DNA from: an uncultured Oscillospiraceae bacterium | Lineage (GTDB): Bacteria; Bacillota; Clostridia; Oscillospirales; Oscillospiraceae | Reading direction: 5' to 3' | NCBI GenBank assembly: GCA_944387095.1 | Contig: CALXDP010000010.1 | Coordinates: forward strand, 16,562 to 80,561 | Length of the DNA: 64,000 nt | Shown here: in pieces, positions 61,220-64,000 of the stretch | Numbering within the stretch: position 1 is the stretch's first letter | Layout of the letters: each line of letters begins with the position of its first letter | Notes under the pieces: model-generated | Databases searched by the model: none | The model's input: only the letters and a program-made list of their open reading frames with translations | What the model was told of the DNA's origin: nothing | Translations under genes and position numbers: made by a program

Positions 61220-61570
61220 TCACCCTCCCATCATGCCGGCCAAAATTGTCGCGATGTAGGTCTCCAGCGGGATGCCGTCAATGAGCACCTGTCCTTTCAG
61301 ATCCACCACATCCGCCGCCACCGTCACCCGTTCCGGCGCGTCCTCCCCCTGCCTGACTCCAATCACGCAGGGATCCTCTCCCTGATTCTTCAGCACCAGT
61401 ACCCGCTGCCCCACTTTGGGCGTCCACCGATATCCGCCGGGGCCGTACAGCTCCAGGTTGCGCCGCTCGCTGTCCAACTGTACCGCCAGACCCGTCCCGC
61501 TGATGGTCACCGTGCCCGTCTGCCCCTCTCCGGTGGGGTTTGGCCGCTTCTGCTGTCCGCTTAACCACAT
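61220..61570 (-). CDS. Baseplate assembly (gpV-like) protein
   Basis: 116 residues. Beta-rich spike-type protein: TGTVTISGTGLAVQLD, GYRWTPKVGQRVLVL, PCVIGVRQGEDAP, then a short helical tail (VLIDGIPLETYIATIL). Likely spike or hub. Overlaps the next gene at its stop. Confidence 0.7.
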   Translation of the reverse strand: MWLSGQQKRPNPTGEGQTGTVTISGTGLAVQLDSERRNLELYGPGGYRWTPKVGQRVLVLKNQGEDPCVIGVRQGEDAPERVTVAADVVDLKGQVLIDGIPLETYIATILAGMMGG

Positions 61571-61580
61571 AAAAATCCCC

Positions 61581-62537
61581 CTAAATCATGCTGTCCGGCT
61601 CACCTAAAACCAAGGTGGTGGTCAGCCCCTCCTGACCGCAGGCCGCCTCCGCCTGGGCCACCCGATACAGACCATTGGCCCCAAAGTCGGGCAGAGCCAC
61701 CTGCACCAGCTGCCCTGGCCAGGCCAGAAACGCCCCCGCCACCGTCATGGTCAGCCGCACCCTGCCGCTGCGGGAGGCCCGCAGCTGATAGTCTCCGGAG
61801 TACCGCATGGCCGCCGAGCCGGTGGCGTTTGGTACTGTCACCACCCGCCGAGCGTTTCCTCCCTCAGCAAGGAAGGCCGGGTCAGACACCCACTGCGTGT
61901 CCCAGGAGGAACGGCGGCGCACCGCCACCTGGCTGAGTACACCGTGGCGCTCCTCCCGATATTCCCATCCGGACACCGCGGTGCCCTCTCCAATGCGCAG
62001 CGTGCCCTGGCCGTTGTCGTGTCCATTTAGTACCAGCCGCCCCAGCCGGTCAAAGCGGGGCATTACTCCGCCATAGTAGCAGGCAAACTCCTGCACCACG
62101 CTCCACTCGCTCACACCGCTGGTCACCGTAAACTCGCTCACCGCCGGCAAGCTCCAGCCACCCACGGTCTCAATTCCATAGGGAGCCACATGATCGGCCA
62201 CAATGTCCGATCGGGTGGCCATCTGATACTGGGCGGGCATGGCCTCGTTGTCCAACAGCAGCGCCGCCATTCCCCGCCCCGATATCTCCAGGTACAACCC
62301 CTCTTGGCCGCATACGCAGGAGAACTCGTCCACTACGCCGGTGAACACCCGTTCCCCCTCCCATTTGGCGCAGAACCGGCAGGCCTTGGACAGTATCCGT
62401 TCCTTTCCGCTCTCCCACAGGCACCGGACAAAAAAGCTGTCGCAGGGCACGCCGGTACCATAGCAGAACTCCCAGCGTACCGCCTGGGGCAGCGTCACCA
62501 CGCTGCCGTCTCCCAAAATGACCCAACACGTTATCAT
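61581..62537 (-). CDS. Late control gene D-like (XkdQ) tail protein
   Basis: 318 residues. Tail hub protein: VTLPQAVRWEFCYGTGVPCDSFFVRCLWE, a central YGIETVGGWSLPA block and the C-terminal YRVAQAEAACGQEGLTTTLVLGEPDSMI. Several Cys residues are unusual for the family. The ATG overlaps the LysM gene stop as ATGA. Confidence 0.8.
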   Translation of the reverse strand: MITCWVILGDGSVVTLPQAVRWEFCYGTGVPCDSFFVRCLWESGKERILSKACRFCAKWEGERVFTGVVDEFSCVCGQEGLYLEISGRGMAALLLDNEAMPAQYQMATRSDIVADHVAPYGIETVGGWSLPAVSEFTVTSGVSEWSVVQEFACYYGGVMPRFDRLGRLVLNGHDNGQGTLRIGEGTAVSGWEYREERHGVLSQVAVRRRSSWDTQWVSDPAFLAEGGNARRVVTVPNATGSAAMRYSGDYQLRASRSGRVRLTMTVAGAFLAWPGQLVQVALPDFGANGLYRVAQAEAACGQEGLTTTLVLGEPDSMI

Positions 62538-63112
62538 GTGACCCTCACCCTCTGTCCCGGATAGATGAGATTGGGGTTGCGGATGGACGGGTTGAGGCCC
62601 ACAATGTCCTCCACCGTCACCCCATACTGAACCGACAACCCCCAGATGGTCTCTCCGCGGGCCACCGTGTGCCAGATCTGCTCCGCTGGGGCGGCCGCTT
62701 CCCCGCTGCCGCCTGTCCCGCCCTCCTGGAGGGCCGTCTGCTCCAGGGATGCAGTCACCGTGGTCACCACATCCCAAAACTCAAAGGAATATCGCACATA
62801 ATCCGGCCTGGGCTCCTGGAGCACCTCCAGATGGACAAACCAGGCCACGCTGGTCATCCACACCGGATGGATCAGCATCCCCGGCGTCTCCTCATAGAAG
62901 ACGTTGGCCAACCGCTTAAAGGTGTCGTAAGCTCCCTCGCCCACGAACTCTCCCTCCCCCCGGAGCACCCGCCGGGTCTGCCCCAGGCTCTGGAGGTAAT
63001 ACCGGCCAAAGGGCACCTTGTGTACCGCCATGTTCCGCTCAAAGGTGATGGCATAAGTCTGTGGGTTGTGAGGCCAGACAAAGCTCTTAAACCGCATGGG
63101 TGAAAGAAGCAC
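62534..63112 (-). CDS. LysM-domain tail protein (XkdP/gpX-like)
   Basis: 192 residues. The C-terminal LysM (HTVARGETIWGLSVQYGVTVEDIVGLNP...YPGQRVRV) sits on a tail-specific N-terminal domain beginning FKSFVWPHNPQTYAITFERN. Contacts peptidoglycan or joins tube to hub. Starts at GTG 63112 after GGAGGGGTGG. Confidence 0.82.
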   Translation of the reverse strand: MLLSPMRFKSFVWPHNPQTYAITFERNMAVHKVPFGRYYLQSLGQTRRVLRGEGEFVGEGAYDTFKRLANVFYEETPGMLIHPVWMTSVAWFVHLEVLQEPRPDYVRYSFEFWDVVTTVTASLEQTALQEGGTGGSGEAAAPAEQIWHTVARGETIWGLSVQYGVTVEDIVGLNPSIRNPNLIYPGQRVRVT

Positions 63113-63128
63113 GCTCCCACCCCTCCTC

Positions 63129-63725
63129 TCAATATATGCTCATACCGCCATCATACCGCCGGCTGTCCCGGCGCATGGCCCGGTCCAGCTGACCCATGGT
63201 CAACCCCGCCTCGGGCAGCGCCGACTCCCGGGTCACCGCCACCCCGGCCTTCTGCACAGCGTTCTCCCGCCAGGTCTCCGCCCGCACTTGATGATACAGC
63301 ATCCGCAGTCCGGCGTTCTCCTCCCCAGTCTTTCCACCGGGCCGAGCCTCCGGCACCGGGGCGGACACGGCAGTCCGGCTGAGCTGGGCCGCTGTGCTCT
63401 CCCCCGCAGACGGCAGAAGGAGCTGTGCCTGCTCCAGCAGCGTCTCCGCCACCCCGCCGACCGGCGCTCCCGGCGCCGCCGGGCTGGGCAGGGTCACACC
63501 GCGGTCGATGGCCCGCCATACATCTGTTCCGGCATTTTCGGACAGGGCCTCCGGACTATGGCCAGCGGTCTGGGGTGGCTGTGCCCCGGCTTTCTCCCGG
63601 CCATCAGGGCCGGAGCGCACCCGCTCCAGGTGCCCCTCTTCCAGGATGGGAAGGGTTTCCTCTTCCTCATCCCGCTCCTGCGCCGTCCTGGCCTCCTGAA
63701 GTAGTTGCTCCAGATAGTCCACCAC
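63129..63725 (-). CDS. Hypothetical protein of the tail operon
   Basis: 198 residues; no family recognised. Disordered and Ala/Gly/Pro-rich in the middle, helical at both ends (DYLEQLLQEARTAQERDEEEE; MLYHQVRAETWRENAVQKAG). It sits where a tape-measure gene would be expected but is far too short. GTG start at 63725 overlapping the previous gene by 59 bases. Its C terminus (RRDSRRYDGGMSIY) is unusual. Confidence 0.6.
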   Translation of the reverse strand: MVDYLEQLLQEARTAQERDEEEETLPILEEGHLERVRSGPDGREKAGAQPPQTAGHSPEALSENAGTDVWRAIDRGVTLPSPAAPGAPVGGVAETLLEQAQLLLPSAGESTAAQLSRTAVSAPVPEARPGGKTGEENAGLRMLYHQVRAETWRENAVQKAGVAVTRESALPEAGLTMGQLDRAMRRDSRRYDGGMSIY

Positions 63726-63924
63726 TGGTCATCCCCCCTCTCATCCTCTCAAAGCGGCCCAGATCAAAGGCGGGGTTATCCCCCCAGTTCTCCCGCCGCT
63801 GGCCGCACCCCGGGCAGGGCTCCTCCTGGGCCCGTGCCCGGCAGTCAGGACACAGCCGGGCCAATTCCTCCTCCTGATCCAGCAGCAGGTTCAACGCGCA
63901 CCACAGGTAATCCCGGTCGGTCAT
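63667..63924 (-). CDS. Small zinc-ribbon protein of the tail operon
   Basis: 85 residues. Two Cys pairs, CPDC and CPGC about 13 residues apart, form a predicted zinc ribbon; the rest is helical then Gly/Ser-rich. No tail role is known for such a protein. ATG at 63924, only 10 bases past the preceding gene, with a weak site. The 3' end overlaps the next gene. Confidence 0.65.
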   Translation of the reverse strand: MTDRDYLWCALNLLLDQEEELARLCPDCRARAQEEPCPGCGQRRENWGDNPAFDLGRFERMRGGMTSGGLSGATTSGGQDGAGAG

Positions 63925-63933
63925 TTGCTGGGG

Positions 63934-64000
63934 TTAGATAGCGATACTTTTTACATCTACCATGTTACGGCGGTCATGGTTGACAACTTGCGTCGGCTCC
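63934..64000 (-). CDS. 3' end of a further tail-operon gene (partial)
   Basis: Only the last 21 codons lie in the window, ending NMVDVKSIAI and stop TAA (63934-63936). By gene order it would be a tube or tube-chaperone gene, but the fragment is too short to identify. Confidence 0.5.
   Translation of the reverse strand, partial: EPTQVVNHDRRNMVDVKSIAI

Overview
The window is a chromosomal segment of a GC-rich (about 60 percent), endospore-forming Firmicute. Gene content points to a gut anaerobe of the Oscillospiraceae (Flavonifractor/Lawsonibacter-like); this placement is inference from content and codon use, not from a marker search. Supporting genes are the spoIIA-sigF operon, the spoIVB-spo0A pair, both dipicolinate synthase subunits, type II pantothenate kinase, an S-layer (SLH) protein and single-membrane lipoprotein signals. 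Most promoters read as good vegetative (sigma-A) boxes with 16-18 bp spacers, and most genes have GGAGG-type ribosome sites.

Layout. 1-3.2 kb: ABC importer (permease, ATPase) with a convergent binding lipoprotein. 3.3-7.2 kb: a FliB-like Cys-cluster protein, two G3E metallochaperone GTPases (one very His-rich) and a DRTGG protein. 7.3-8.9 kb: two ECF S components behind an FMN riboswitch. 9-10.9 kb: a SLOG-fold protein, then infC-rpmI-rplT with an attenuated leader and an AUA start for IF-3. 11-12.9 kb: an AT-rich orphan, then corA behind a long leader that can fold into mutually exclusive structures. 13-16.5 kb: membrane protein plus flavodoxin, then spoVFA-spoVFB. 16.8-19.4 kb: pncB, MTA/SAH nucleosidase, luxS. 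19.4-26.6 kb: spo0A, spoIVB, a membrane protein, a radical SAM activase, tdk, mutY, spoIIAA-spoIIAB-sigF.

26.6-28.5 kb is the most unusual stretch: an AT-rich cassette with a consensus promoter, a 10-codon ORF with an excellent ribosome site, a secreted protein with a caspase/CHAT-like His-Cys core, and a translationally overlapping lipoprotein. 28.8-32.3 kb: two-component system with a frameshifted response regulator, then a glycosyltransferase/GtrA pair. 32.4-42.8 kb: small proteins, recR, rpe, threonine dehydratase, xpaC-telA-TPM, a TtcA-like enzyme, rplM-rpsI, a D,D-carboxypeptidase. 43-46.7 kb: a 1228-residue SLH surface protein. 46.8-56.1 kb: heterodimeric ABC exporter, ftsH, pantothenate kinase, murC, cca. 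56.3-57.1 kb: a flavin-oxidase-fold protein with an HxlR regulator.

57.3-59 kb: an MreB/Mbl gene preceded by an apparent free-standing structured RNA of about 346 nt with its own promoter and terminator. 59.2-64 kb: the distal half of a contractile-tail (PBSX/tailocin-type) operon that lacks a tape-measure gene in the visible part and has no lysis genes on its downstream side.

A family of intergenic repeats of up to about 180 bp occurs three times (1.85, 7.2 and 57.2 kb). No tRNA, rRNA, CRISPR array or insertion sequence was found.
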